NCBI RefSeq assembly: GCF_001570405.1
Contig: NZ_BBYM01000019.1
Span: 1-63,838, forward strand
From: Microtetraspora niveoalba
GTDB taxonomy: Bacteria > Actinomycetota > Actinomycetes > Streptosporangiales > Streptosporangiaceae
Length of the DNA stretch: 63,838 nt
Reading direction: 5' to 3'
The position numbers and the translations under genes were made by a program. Positions 52,165 to 61,459 of the stretch are shown piece by piece (position 1 is the stretch's first letter; each line of letters begins with the position of its first letter). The notes beneath the pieces were generated by a model. That model did not search any database. It saw only the letters and a list, made by a program, of their open reading frames with translations, and was not told the DNA's origin.

Positions 52165-54446
52165 GGCGCCTCCGCCGTGCCGGTCCCCGCCCTGCCGGTC
52201 TCCGCCTCGCCACCGTCGAGGTCCCCCGCGCGCGGCCCCTCGGCCGTGCCCGCAGAACCCGACCCGCTCCCGTCCCTGCCCGCCGGGGCCGAGGCCGGGA
52301 CCGCTCCCGCGTACGCCGGCTCGCGGCGCTCGGCGGCGGAGGCGAACAGCCCGGACGGCACGACGATGGCGGACTCGACGTACGGCGCCTCCGCTGTCGG
52401 CAGCGGCTCCCGGGAGCGTACGGCCCGCAGGCACACGACCACGGCGTTGCCGATGACCAGGAGGACGAGCGCCGCGAACATCGCCGCGAGCACGCCGTCC
52501 ACGGTGGAGTTCACGACGACGGTGTGCATCTGGTCGAGGTTCTTCGCCGGGGCGAGCACCTTGCCCGCCGCGAGCGCGTCCGCGTACCGGTCCCGCTGCG
52601 CGAAGAAGCCGATCTTGGGGTCGTCGTCGAAGACCTTCTGCCAGCTCGCGGTCAGCGTCACCGCCGCGTCCCACGCCAGCGGGATGCCGGTGACCCACGC
52701 CCACCGGAGCCTGCCCGACTTGATCAGGATCGTGGTGCAGAGGGTCAGCGCGATGGCGGCGAGCAACTGGTTCGCGATGCCGAACAGCGGGAAGAGCTGG
52801 TTGATGCCGCCCAGCGGGTCGCTGACGCCGGTGTAGAGGAAGTAGCCCCAGGCGAACACGACCAGCGCGCTGGTGCCCCACAGTCCGGGCTTCCAGCTCA
52901 CCCGCCCGATCGGCTTCCAGATGTTGCCGAGCGTGTCCTGCAGCATGAACCGGCCGACGCGGGTGCCCGCGTCCACGGTGGTCAGGATGAACAGCGCCTC
53001 GAACATGATCGCGAAGTGGTACCAGAACGCCTTGAACCCCGACCCGCCGAAGATCCCCGACAGGATCTCCGAGATCCCGACGGCGAGTGTGGGCGCGCCG
53101 CCGGTGCGTGCGATCACCGTCTGCTCCTGGACCGCCGCGGCGGCGGCCCGCAGGTCGTCCGGGGTGATGACGAAGCCCAGCTCGCCCACGGCGGCCGCCG
53201 CGCTCTCGGCGGTGGTGCCGAGCAGCCCGGCGGGCGCGTTCATCGCGTAGTAGAGGCCGGGTTCGAGCACGGACGCGGCGATGAGCGCCATGACGGCGAC
53301 GAACGACTCCATGAGCATCGCGCCGTATCCGATCAGCCGGACCTGCGACTCCTTCTGGATCATCTTGGGAGTGGTGCCGGACGCGATGAGCGCGTGGAAG
53401 CCCGACAGCGCCCCGCAGGCGATGGTGATGAACACGAACGGGAAGAGGGAGCCGGCGAAGACGGGCCCGTCGCCGTCGAGCGCGAAGGACGTGACGGCCT
53501 CGTTGCGCAGGTGCGGCGCCGCGACGAGCACGCCGACGGCCAGCAGCCCGATGGTCCCGACCTTCATGAACGTCGACAGGTAGTCGCGGGGCGCGAGCAG
53601 CAGCCAGACCGGGAGCACCGACGCGAAGAACCCGTACACCACGAGGCAGATGACGAGGGTGCGCGGGCTGAGCGTGAACGCGTCGGCCAGCGGCGAGCCC
53701 TCGATCCAGCCGCCGCCCGCGATGGCGAGCAGGAGCAGCGCCACGCCGATCACCGTGGTCTCCATGACCCGGCCGGGACGCAGAACCCGCAGGTAGAAGC
53801 CCATGAAGAGCGCGATGGGGATGGTCATCGCGATGGAGAACGTCCCCCAGGGAGAGGCGGCGAGGGCGTTCACCACCACCAGGGCGAGCACCCCGAGCAG
53901 GATGATCATGATGGAGAAGACCGCGAGCAGCGCGGCGGCGCCGCCGACCGGGCCCATCTCCTCCCGGACCATCTGGCCGAGGCTCTTGCCGTCGCGGCGC
54001 ATCGAGAAGAACAGGGTCACCATGTCCTGGACCGCGCCGGCCAGGATGACCCCGGCGATGATCCAGATGGTCCCGGGCAGGTAGCCCATCTGCGCGGCGA
54101 GGACCGGTCCGACGAGCGGCCCCGCCCCGGCGATGGCGGCGAAGTGGTGGCCGAGCAGCACCCGGCGGTCGGTCGGGTGGAAGTCGACGCCGTTGTCCAG
54201 CCGTTCGGCCGGAGTGGCCCGGCGGTCGTCCACGCCGAGCACGCGGCGGGCGATGAAGCGGGAGTAGAAGCGGTAGGCGATCGCGTACGAGCCGACGGCG
54301 GCGGCCACCAGCCAGATCGCCGAGATCCTCTCGCCCCGGGACAGGGCGAGGACACCCCAGGCCACCGCGCCCACCACCGCGACGGCGGCCCATATGAGGA
54401 TCGATCTGGGCGTCGCCTTCACGCCACCGGAGCTGATTCTGGACAT
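52161..54446 (-). CDS. cstA: CstA-family peptide/pyruvate transporter
   Basis: The 761-residue membrane carbon-starvation protein has about 16-18 helices. Signatures: DRRATPAERLDNGVDFHPTDRRVLLGHHFAAIAGAGPLVGPVLAAQMGYLPGTIWI, the AGAVQDMVTLFFSMRRDGKSLGQMVREEMG block and VDAGTRVGRFMLQDTLGNI. E. coli members CstA and BtsT take up pyruvate or peptides. AGGAGG before ATG 54446 sets the start. It is followed by a coupled ybdD homologue, the conserved arrangement. The Ala/Gly-rich C-terminal tail is unusual and probably cytosolic. Confidence 0.95.
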   Translation of the reverse strand: MSRISSGGVKATPRSILIWAAVAVVGAVAWGVLALSRGERISAIWLVAAAVGSYAIAYRFYSRFIARRVLGVDDRRATPAERLDNGVDFHPTDRRVLLGHHFAAIAGAGPLVGPVLAAQMGYLPGTIWIIAGVILAGAVQDMVTLFFSMRRDGKSLGQMVREEMGPVGGAAALLAVFSIMIILLGVLALVVVNALAASPWGTFSIAMTIPIALFMGFYLRVLRPGRVMETTVIGVALLLLAIAGGGWIEGSPLADAFTLSPRTLVICLVVYGFFASVLPVWLLLAPRDYLSTFMKVGTIGLLAVGVLVAAPHLRNEAVTSFALDGDGPVFAGSLFPFVFITIACGALSGFHALIASGTTPKMIQKESQVRLIGYGAMLMESFVAVMALIAASVLEPGLYYAMNAPAGLLGTTAESAAAAVGELGFVITPDDLRAAAAAVQEQTVIARTGGAPTLAVGISEILSGIFGGSGFKAFWYHFAIMFEALFILTTVDAGTRVGRFMLQDTLGNIWKPIGRVSWKPGLWGTSALVVFAWGYFLYTGVSDPLGGINQLFPLFGIANQLLAAIALTLCTTILIKSGRLRWAWVTGIPLAWDAAVTLTASWQKVFDDDPKIGFFAQRDRYADALAAGKVLAPAKNLDQMHTVVVNSTVDGVLAAMFAALVLLVIGNAVVVCLRAVRSREPLPTAEAPYVESAIVVPSGLFASAAERREPAYAGAVPASAPAGRDGSGSGSAGTAEGPRAGDLDGGEAETGRAGTGTAEAP

Positions 54447-54799
54447 GGATGATCCTCCTGAAATCAGGGCAGGACTGAGCGTCACGGGATTGCCGGAAAG
54501 GTCGGCTCGGACTCTCCAGCGAGTCGGTAGCCGTGTTACCCGCGACGCGCGCCGCCCATTACGGCGTTTCGGACGGCGCGTGACGCTTTCACGATGTGCG
54601 CGTATTCCCGCCATGCCCGCACCGCACAACGCCGGCACCACAGGAAACGCTCATCGTTTGTTACAGGCGGCCGCCACCGCGCCTGTCGCGATCACCCTTG
54701 GCGCCCTGATCACGGTGCCCTTCAGGGGGACGATCACGTCGCAGCGCGTACGCGGTGGCCATGAACACGACACTCCCCGGCACCCGGGCAAGCTGATAT
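54447..54799. other. Upstream region of cstA, no gene seen
   Basis: About 350 bp hold the cstA ribosome binding site and probably its promoter (AT-richer stretches near 54520-54540 and 54650-54665). No open frame with start signals or family resemblance was found, and no cyclic-AMP-receptor-type palindrome was clear. Confidence 0.4.
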
Positions 54800-54831
54800 C
54801 AGAAGAAAAACCGCATTTCGCCCAAATGCGG
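54800..54831 (-). terminator. Rho-independent terminator facing left
   Basis: On the minus strand an 8-bp perfect stem (ccgcattt/aaatgcgg, loop 5 nt, 54811-54831) is followed by TTTTTCTTCT. It is the only hairpin with a U-tract noticed in the window. It would stop leftward transcripts before the cstA control region. Confidence 0.7.
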
Positions 54832-54874
54832 CGCATCGTGGGGATACCACGGCACCCAGAGGCGCCGCGCGGCC

Positions 54875-55657
54875 ATGGCGCTGCCCGCCCGGACGGCGGT
54901 GCTGGCGATGTTCGCCCTACTCGGCGTCGCCGCTTTGGCGGCCGGGGTGCAGGCTCCGCCCGGCAGCGCGCAGGCCGCCGTCCCGCTGCTCGTGAAGGAG
55001 CTGACGCCGGCCGCCCTGACCGGCCTCGTCTTCGGCGCGCTCACCGTGGGAGCGCTGGTCCCGGCCGCGGTCATGTCGGTCGCGGTGGCGACCACGTTCG
55101 TGCGCGACATCTACGTCGAGTGCTTCCATCCGACGGCCACGCCGAAGCACCAGAGGCGGACCGCGCAGGCCGTCTCGCTCACCGCCAAGATCGGCGCGGT
55201 CGTCTTCGTGTTCGGGCTGCGCGACCAGGACGCCATCAATCTGCAACTGCTCGGCGGCGTCTGGATCCTGCAGATCTTCCCCGCCGTCGCGCTCGGTCTG
55301 TTCACCCGGCGGCTCCACCGGCGGGCGCTGCTCGCCGGATGGGGCGCGGGCATGGCGGCGGGCACGCTCATGGTCGTGTAAAGCGGCTTCTCGTCGCTGG
55401 TGCCCATCGGCCTGGGCGGCCAAGGGGTGCAGGCGTCGAAACGCTCGCCAACGGGGTGCGGCGGGCCCCCGGACGCGTACCGGCGGGTCCGGGGCGAGTG
55501 GCGGCGCCGCGAGCGCAGGCGCCGCCTCGTCCTGGCCTGCCTGGTGGTGCTCGTGTTCACCGTCGCCGACGTCGCGGGCCTGTGGGCGCTCAACCAGGCG
55601 CGCAACCAGCCGCACATCGTCTTCAACGATCCCACCCCGGTCCCGCGGCACCCGTGA
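54875..55657 (+). pseudogene. Remnant of a sodium:solute symporter
   Basis: Residues 1-168 match the C-terminal half of an SSS-family acetate/monocarboxylate symporter (AAVPLLVKELTPAALTGLVFGALTVGALVPAAVMSVAVATTFVRDIYVECF, then AINLQLLGGVWILQIFPAVALGLFTRRLHRRALLAGWGAGMAAGT). The N-terminal half is missing. An in-frame TAA at 55379-55381 interrupts it. The same frame then gives SGFSSLVPIGLGGQG, as expected for the symporter, before turning into unrelated basic sequence plus one hydrophobic helix (LVLACLVVLVFTVADVAGLWAL) ending at 55657. It is clearly a decayed gene; the last 85 codons could alternatively be a separate small membrane protein. Confidence 0.7.
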
Positions 55658-55800
55658 CGTCCCGCGTCGCCGAGGCGTTCCGCGCGCCTCCGAAGGTCAC
55701 ACTGCGCCATGACGGGATGACCGCCGACTGACGGGGCGCCGGGACGGGGCCGGACCGGCGCGAGAGCCGCCTCCCCGCCCCGGCGGCATCCGCCCGGGGA

Positions 55801-56226
55801 TCAGGTCCAGTTACGCAGCCGGATCGAGAGCATGCAGTTGTTGGACGTGGCCTCGAGCCGGTAGTAGTGACTGGGATTGAGGCTGTAGACCTTGAAGGTC
55901 GTGCTGCTGGTCGACAGGTACTTCGTGCCCCCTGCCGAGCGGGTCCAGTTGTTCGTGACGTCGTACAGGTCCCACCTGACATGGCAGATCGCCGAGCCGC
56001 TGGGGTTGAGCTTGACCTCGAGCCACTTCTCCGAGCTGTGCGGCTCCAGCGACCCCGTCGTGCACGAGACCAACGGCGGAGCGTTGTTGCAGGTGCGAGT
56101 GCCGTACGGCTCCGCCGAAGCCGGTCCGGTGACCAGCATGGTCGTCCCCAGGAACGCGGCCGCCATGGTGCCGGCCGCCGCGAGCCGTCGGAACGGCTTG
56201 GGTGCTTCGGTCCTGCGTGTGGTCAC
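55801..56226 (-). CDS. Secreted protein of unknown function
   Basis: The 141-residue product has an N-terminal signal (KPFRRLAAAGTMAAAFLGTTMLVTGPASA). The mature 100 residues are beta-rich with four Cys (CNNAPPLVSCTTGSLEPHSSEKWLEVKLN, ICHVRWDLYDVTNN, NNCMLSIRLRNW), which suggests two disulfides, and contain YYRLEATSNNC. I do not recognise the family. GGAG 5 bp before GTG 56226 supports the start. It stands downstream of a gap with three 11-bp repeats that may control it. Confidence 0.7.
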   Translation of the reverse strand: MTTRRTEAPKPFRRLAAAGTMAAAFLGTTMLVTGPASAEPYGTRTCNNAPPLVSCTTGSLEPHSSEKWLEVKLNPSGSAICHVRWDLYDVTNNWTRSAGGTKYLSTSSTTFKVYSLNPSHYYRLEATSNNCMLSIRLRNWT

Positions 56227-56697
56227 TTCGTCTCCTTGCTCATGGTGAGGGTTCGGCGCTTCTCCGATGCGGGGCCGTGCCTCATCAGGTGTGCCTGACG
56301 AGGCAGGCGGCCCTGCTCGGAACGTCCGAGGGGACATCGAGCCGAGTCCCGTTCGTCCCTCAGCCGGGACGAAGCCGGGAGCGCTCGGGTCGAGCTTCCG
56401 GCAGGTCCGTATGCGGGGCGTATATGGGGCGTATAGCGATCCCGGCGGGGCCGAGGAGTAAAACCGCAGTGACACCAGGCCGGCGGACGTGGCGCATCCA
56501 CTCGTCTCAGTCCGCCACCGACTGATCACGATCTCGGCGAATGGGATTCGTCGACTGTTCGCGCCGCTGACCCGGCCCCCGCTAGACGAGCCGCATATCC
56601 AGCGTTGTCCACGGTGGCGGCTACGCCACCAGAGCCAAGCGCGGCGATCCCACTGCCAGCGGCGACGCATTGAAGATCGCTGAGTGCGAGTGGAGTA
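56227..56697. other. Control region between two secreted-protein genes
   Basis: This 471-bp gap holds a leader hairpin (gcctcatca/tgacgaggc type, 56279-56305), three 11-bp repeats (56409-56441), and GC-average DNA to 56697 without a supported gene. A 6-codon reading frame ends on the start of the secreted-protein gene and may be fortuitous. Confidence 0.4.
56409..56441. repeat. Three 11-bp direct repeats (gtatatggggc-like)
   Basis: GTAT occurs at 56409, 56420 and 56431, exactly 11 bp apart, in units gtatgcggggc, gtatatggggc and gtatagcgatc. Eleven-base direct repeats are the usual form of binding sites for OmpR-fold regulators (SARP, PhoP). They lie upstream of the secreted-protein gene transcribed leftward. 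Confidence 0.6.
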
Positions 56698-57279
56698 CTA
56701 GCGGCGGTAGTAGTACGCCGCCGTGTAGCCCATGTTTCCTCTGATGCTGACATTTCGGCAGTTCTTCTGGGTGAAGAGTGACCCGCCCTGGTTGGAGCCG
56801 CGGAATTTGACGATCCACCCGGGCGAGTCCCAGGTCACCGACTCGACGATGGCGATGTGTCCGTAGCGCGGATAGTAGGTGTCCTTCCACACGGCTACGT
56901 CGCCTTTCCTGGGCGCCATGCCGTACCCGACATACTTGAACCCGTTCTGCTTCAGGATGCCCCCCATGTCGGTGGCGTTCCTCATCTGTCCGGTCAGGCC
57001 GTAGTACCGCTGCACGAACGCGACGCACTGGCAATCCGAGGCGGCCGCCGCACTGACGTCCGACTCGTCGACGACGTCGGCGCCGACCCCGGCAGCCGGT
57101 CCGATGTCGTCGCCCTCGACCGGGGCGATGGTCCGGGCGCCGTGAGCGCCGGTGCCGGCGGTCGCCGGTTGACCGAGCTGCGCGAACACCAGTCCGAACG
57201 CGATCGTCAGCACCGCGGTGCGCGGCAGAAGGCCGGGACGGATTCTCGATGACGAACCGCCGCTGCGGGTCACTGCCAT
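56698..57279 (-). CDS. Secreted CHAP-domain amidase/peptidase
   Basis: The 193-residue product has a signal peptide (GLLPRTAVLTIAFGLVFAQLGQPATA). A linker follows, then a CHAP domain (about 80-193) with the catalytic Cys in CQCVAFVQRYYG, GYGMAPRKGDVAVWKD and catalytic His in YGHIAIVESVTWD. CHAP enzymes cut peptidoglycan stem peptides or amide bonds, acting in wall remodelling or against other bacteria. GGGAG before ATG 57279 supports the start. The leader is AT-rich (57300-57360, tatatata) and probably holds the promoter. No immunity-like partner is adjacent. Confidence 0.85.
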   Translation of the reverse strand: MAVTRSGGSSSRIRPGLLPRTAVLTIAFGLVFAQLGQPATAGTGAHGARTIAPVEGDDIGPAAGVGADVVDESDVSAAAASDCQCVAFVQRYYGLTGQMRNATDMGGILKQNGFKYVGYGMAPRKGDVAVWKDTYYPRYGHIAIVESVTWDSPGWIVKFRGSNQGGSLFTQKNCRNVSIRGNMGYTAAYYYRR

Positions 57280-57440
57280 AAGAGTATTTCTCCCTACAAA
57301 GCTTGGAATGATCATGACCGGCGAAACGGTATCAGCGATATATATAGTTCTCGCATAGAAAGCACCCTTTTGAGCGCCTGACAGCTTCCGGACAGTCAGC
57401 GACATAATCTGACAAAGAATCCGGAAGAGGTAGATACGTG
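57280..57440. promoter_or_regulatory. Divergent promoter region with TCCGGA dyad
   Basis: Between the CHAP gene and the small ORF lie an AT-rich leader (57330-57360), CTTCCGGA (57385-57392) and TCCGGAAG (57420-57427) forming an inverted repeat, and between them TCAG-N8-CTGA. CATAAT (57403-57408) is a good -10 for rightward transcription, starting near 57415, followed by a GGAAGAGG ribosome binding site at 57423-57430. Confidence 0.5.
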
Positions 57441-57743
57441 ATGAAATGTCGCAGCCAGGTGGGCCGCCTGGAATTCGGCCACCGACCACCGGCACCCGGC
57501 GCCGGCGGCGGGCCAGGCGCCCGGCGAACTGCCGCGGTCGGCGACGAGGTCAGGCCGTGGCGCACCCTGGCGGAGGCCATGCCTGTCCGCGCTTTCGGGC
57601 GGCCCTTCAGGCGATCCGGACACCGGGCCTCGAACGTCGATTACGCCGGAGCCCCGCCGCATGAGGTTACGGAAACGCCATATCACGAAAAACGGCGCAC
57701 CCTTACGTGGCTTCCCATGAATATCTGGCAAGCGGGACTTTAG
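57441..57743 (+). CDS. Small ORF upstream of the helicase gene (unknown)
   Basis: The ATG at 57441 (GTG at 57438 also in frame) has a well-placed GGAAGAGG and a -10 box CATAAT upstream, so the initiation region looks real. The 100-residue product is basic and Pro/Gly-rich (MKCRSQVGRLEFGHRPPAPG) and turns AT-richer toward its end (TPYHEKRRTLTWLPMNIWQAGL). No family is recognised. It ends 17 bp before the helicase GTG at 57761. It may be a regulatory small protein or leader of that operon; a non-coding leader is the alternative. Confidence 0.35.
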   Translation: MKCRSQVGRLEFGHRPPAPGAGGGPGARRTAAVGDEVRPWRTLAEAMPVRAFGRPFRRSGHRASNVDYAGAPPHEVTETPYHEKRRTLTWLPMNIWQAGL

Positions 57744-57760
57744 CGGTTAAAAATCGAAAT

Positions 57761-60700
57761 GTGGTGAACAGGCGGGCGGAGAACACGGAGCACGACGACG
57801 AGATCGACCTCCTCGTGCGGTACTTCTGCTCGGACGAGCGGACCTGCGCGTACGGCCCCTACGTTCAGGCGGGACCTCCCGGGCGTCCCCTGGGCGGCGA
57901 GGAGCTGATCCCGGGACGGCTCCGCCGCTATCGCCTGGTCGACCGCGACCGGCTGAGGGTGGACCTGCACGTGTACGCCGGGCTGGCCGACATCGGCGGC
58001 CTGCTGTGGGAGCAGGAGGTCAAGGTGCTGCTCCGGCTGGGCGCCTCCGGCCTGCACGGCCTCCCGGAGATCCTGGGCGGCGGCTACGAGTCGCCGGAGG
58101 CGACGGCGCGAGCGGGATCGCGGATCGGCGGAGTGGCGTTCATCGCCACGCGCGGGTCGGGGAACACGCTCGCCGACCCCGGCGCGGCCGGTTTCATGCG
58201 CGAGCACCCCATGCTCGCGCTGACCCAGTTCGGGCGGCTCGCCGACGCGCTCGCCGAGCTCCACGACCTCGGCGTGCAGCACCGCAACCTCACCCCCTCC
58301 ACGGTCGAGGCCGATCTGTCGGACGAGCGCTCCCCCCGCCTGTGGATCGCCCGGTTCGAGATGAGCGCCCTGATCGGCAATCTCTTCCGGCACAACCTGG
58401 ACTCCGGCGCCGGCCGGTCCGAGCTTCGCCGGCTCCTGCTCGGCTCCGCTCCGTCCCCGCGCGCTCTCGCGTACCACCCTCCCGAGCGTGTGCGCTTCCT
58501 CTTCCCCGCCGACGACGAGGAGCGGCTCTTCGAGAGCCCCACCTCCGACGTGTACGGCCTCGCCGCGACGGTCGCCGAATGGTTCTGCGCTCCGTCATGG
58601 CTGGAAGAGGGCTCCCTGGCCGGCCTCTCCGCCGGGGAGGTGCGAGAACGTCACAAGGACGCGCGGGCCGAGATGGTGCGGCGGCTGGCGTCCTCCCCCG
58701 GCGTGCCCACCCGGCTGGCCGACCTGCTGACGGCGATGCTCTCCGAGCGTCCGCGCGACCGGCCCACCGCCGCCGAGGTCGCGATCCGGCTGCGGCAGGA
58801 CGGCGAGGCGGTCCGGCTCGCGCTGTCCGGCACCGAACGGACCCGTCCGCATCTGGTGACGCACATGCCGGACCGGTCGAACGCCACCCTCCTGCACTGG
58901 GGTTTCATCTCCCAGCCCGCGGGCACCGCGCACGGCCGGGACGAGCTGGCCGAGTTCATCGTGGACGACCTGCGCAACGCGGTGCTGCTCCACTCCCCCA
59001 GGGGCGCCGAGCCGTTCACCGAGCACGGCGACGCCGCCGACCGCGCCGCCTGCCGGCACGTGCTGCTCGGCAAGAACATCGCCTGGTTCTGCCGGGGCTT
59101 CCAGCGCAGGACCTGGGGCAGGCTGGGCCCGCCCCTCCCCGAGGCCCTCGTGATCAAGTACGTCGCCCGCCGCCACCATTCCTCGGCACGGCGACGGCTG
59201 GAGGACCTGCTCGCCCAGTCGCCGTACGCGCCGGAGATCGCGGCGATCGACACGGTCGCCTTCGACGTGGCGGACGAGGTCATGGACGAGGAGCTGCGCG
59301 ACCGGCCGTCCTGGCAGCCGCTGCTCGACCAGCTCGACCTCCCCGCGCAGGAGTCGGAGCAGGACCTGGAGTACGGCAGGGCGCTGGACTGGATGCTGCA
59401 GTACCAGGGCGCCGAGCTGCGCGCCCGGACGTACGCGTTCACCCGGGTCGAGGGCGCCGCGGAGCTGACCGTCGAGTGGGACGGCCCCCGGGACAAGGCG
59501 CTGATCGACCGGGAGACCCTGCTGCGCAAGTTCGCCGACTCCCCGCGGCTGCGGCCCGCCTTCGGCGACTTCTTCGGCAACCTGGAGGACGAGGAGGGCG
59601 ACGCCCTGGTCGAGGTGCTCGACGACGACAGGGGCGCGCCGTCGTGGTCGGGCCCGCGCTCGGAGTGGATCGTTCAGCGCCGGGCCGGCGAGGACCGGGT
59701 CACCCTCCGCCGCTCCGCCCGCGGCGGCGGGAGGCTGCCCCGCAGGGGATGGATCAGGCCGGTCGGCGACCGGGGGACGATGACCGCGCTGCGCCGCCAG
59801 ACCGCCGCCAGGTCGGAGCTGGTGGGCGCCCGGGGACTGCTGCGCCAGCTCCGCTCCCCCGGCTCGGTCAAGCACATCGCGTCCCGGTGGCGCGGAGCGG
59901 GGGCCGAGCTGCGCGGGGAGGACGCGCCGGAGATCGTCCGCGCCATGCTGACGTACCGGCCGTTCTTCGCCGTGCAGGGGCCGCCGGGGACGGGCAAGAC
60001 GACGGTCGCGGCCGAGGCCGTACGGGCGTACCTCGCCGACGACCCCACCGCCCGGGTGCTCGTCTCGGCCCAGTCGAACCACGCCCTGGACAACCTGGCG
60101 CGACGCATCCTGCGCCGGGTCGGCGCCATGAACGGCGACGGCACGCCGAGCGAGGACTGGCCGGGCGTCGCGCTGCGGATCACCTCGCAGAGCGGCGCCA
60201 GGCCCGACCCGTCGATGGAGTCGTGGACCGAGGAACGGCTCGGCGAGCGGGAGGCCGCGCGGGTCCGGGCCGGCGTACGGCGCAGGCTGGAGGACGGCGT
60301 CGGCAGCGAGGCGCTGCGCGACGCGCTGGAACGGTGGAGCAGGCTGCTCGACCCCTCCGGGGAGGAGAACGTGCAGCTCGAACTGGGCGACCGGCTCAGG
60401 CGGGCCGCGAACCTCGTCTTCGCCACCTGCGCCACCGCGACCGCCGAGGCCGTCACCAGCGGCGGCACGCGCGGCAGGTTCGACTGGGTGATCGTGGAGG
60501 AGGCGGCCAAGGCGTGGCCGACCGAGCTCGCGATGCCGCTGGTCAGAGGCACCGGCTGGACCCTGATCGGTGATCACCGCCAGCTCGGCGCGCACCGCCG
60601 CCAGGACTTCGAGACCTTCCTCAACGACTGCAACGGCGACCGCAACGAGGAGATCGCCCAGCTCTACCGGGAGCGGGAGAACCTGCTCAGGGCCTTCGAC

Positions 60701-61459
60701 ACCTTCCGCAACCTGTTCGGGGAGCTGGACGAGACGGACCCGGCCCCGGCGGTCAAGGAGCGGCTGCCGCTGCGCAGGCTGTCGACCCAGTTCCGTATGC
60801 GGGAGCCGATCGCCGAGGTGGTCAGCCGGGTCTTCTACCCGAAGCCGGGCGGCCCCGTGGACGAGAACGGCCTGCCGAGGGGCGGCCTGTCCACCGCCGA
60901 GGGCATCGGCCCGCTGGCGCTGCGGCGGCCGGAGCGGCTCGCGGGCGAGTCGCTCGTCTGGCTCGACACCGGTGACATCCCCGACTGCGCGGACGTGCCG
61001 CGCTGGAGCAATCCCGGCGAGGCCAGGGTGGTGGACGCGCTGGTCAAGCGGCTCAGACCGGCGCCGGCGGCGTACCGGGACGGGTACAGCGGCGAGCCGC
61101 TCGCGGTGCTCACGCCGTACCGGCAGCAGGTCGACGAGCTGCGCCAGTACGCGGGCGTGCGCGACCACCTGTCCACCGTCCACGCGTTCCAGGGACGCGA
61201 GGCGGACATCGTGGTGGTCTCGCTGGTCCGTTCCACGGTTCGCAACCCGAACGGGAGCGTGCTGAGCAGCCTCGGGCACCTGGCCGAACCCAACCTGATC
61301 AACGTGATGATGTCCCGGGCGAGAAAGCTGCTGATCATGGTGGGCGACTTCGACCACTTCGCCGGGGCGGGGGCCGAGGTGGAGTTCTGGGGCCTGCTCT
61401 GCCGCGCGATCCGGATCTACGGCTCCGTCATCCCCGCGGGCGAGGTGATCGGCGCATGA
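57761..61459 (+). CDS. Pseudokinase fused to a UPF1-like SF1 helicase
   Basis: The product is about 1232 residues. The N-terminal 350 have a protein-kinase fold without its catalysts: the ATP Lys is not seen, HRD reads HRN (residues 174-176, VQHRNLTPSTVEADL), DFG reads RFE, while the large lobe is recognisable (PTSDVYGLAATVAEWF, RPRDRPTAAEVAIRL). A middle of about 350 residues is unknown. The C-terminal SF1 helicase has GPPGTGKTT (740-748), Walker B VIVEEAAKA (910-918), STQFRM, STVHAFQGREADIVVVSLVRS and NVMMSRARKLL. Helicases of this type unwind RNA or DNA. No ribosome binding site precedes GTG 57761/57764; a start at 57707 is also open. The next gene overlaps by ATGA. Confidence 0.8.
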   Translation: MVNRRAENTEHDDEIDLLVRYFCSDERTCAYGPYVQAGPPGRPLGGEELIPGRLRRYRLVDRDRLRVDLHVYAGLADIGGLLWEQEVKVLLRLGASGLHGLPEILGGGYESPEATARAGSRIGGVAFIATRGSGNTLADPGAAGFMREHPMLALTQFGRLADALAELHDLGVQHRNLTPSTVEADLSDERSPRLWIARFEMSALIGNLFRHNLDSGAGRSELRRLLLGSAPSPRALAYHPPERVRFLFPADDEERLFESPTSDVYGLAATVAEWFCAPSWLEEGSLAGLSAGEVRERHKDARAEMVRRLASSPGVPTRLADLLTAMLSERPRDRPTAAEVAIRLRQDGEAVRLALSGTERTRPHLVTHMPDRSNATLLHWGFISQPAGTAHGRDELAEFIVDDLRNAVLLHSPRGAEPFTEHGDAADRAACRHVLLGKNIAWFCRGFQRRTWGRLGPPLPEALVIKYVARRHHSSARRRLEDLLAQSPYAPEIAAIDTVAFDVADEVMDEELRDRPSWQPLLDQLDLPAQESEQDLEYGRALDWMLQYQGAELRARTYAFTRVEGAAELTVEWDGPRDKALIDRETLLRKFADSPRLRPAFGDFFGNLEDEEGDALVEVLDDDRGAPSWSGPRSEWIVQRRAGEDRVTLRRSARGGGRLPRRGWIRPVGDRGTMTALRRQTAARSELVGARGLLRQLRSPGSVKHIASRWRGAGAELRGEDAPEIVRAMLTYRPFFAVQGPPGTGKTTVAAEAVRAYLADDPTARVLVSAQSNHALDNLARRILRRVGAMNGDGTPSEDWPGVALRITSQSGARPDPSMESWTEERLGEREAARVRAGVRRRLEDGVGSEALRDALERWSRLLDPSGEENVQLELGDRLRRAANLVFATCATATAEAVTSGGTRGRFDWVIVEEAAKAWPTELAMPLVRGTGWTLIGDHRQLGAHRRQDFETFLNDCNGDRNEEIAQLYRERENLLRAFDTFRNLFGELDETDPAPAVKERLPLRRLSTQFRMREPIAEVVSRVFYPKPGGPVDENGLPRGGLSTAEGIGPLALRRPERLAGESLVWLDTGDIPDCADVPRWSNPGEARVVDALVKRLRPAPAAYRDGYSGEPLAVLTPYRQQVDELRQYAGVRDHLSTVHAFQGREADIVVVSLVRSTVRNPNGSVLSSLGHLAEPNLINVMMSRARKLLIMVGDFDHFAGAGAEVEFWGLLCRAIRIYGSVIPAGEVIGA

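Noticed and set aside
56226-56247. Six-codon leader peptide ending at the secreted-protein start
   Set aside because: It uses the same GGAG that serves the real start and has no regulatory codons.
57280-57400. Cyclic-di-AMP riboswitch before the CHAP gene
   Set aside because: Such riboswitches often precede wall hydrolase genes, but the conserved core sequences are not present.
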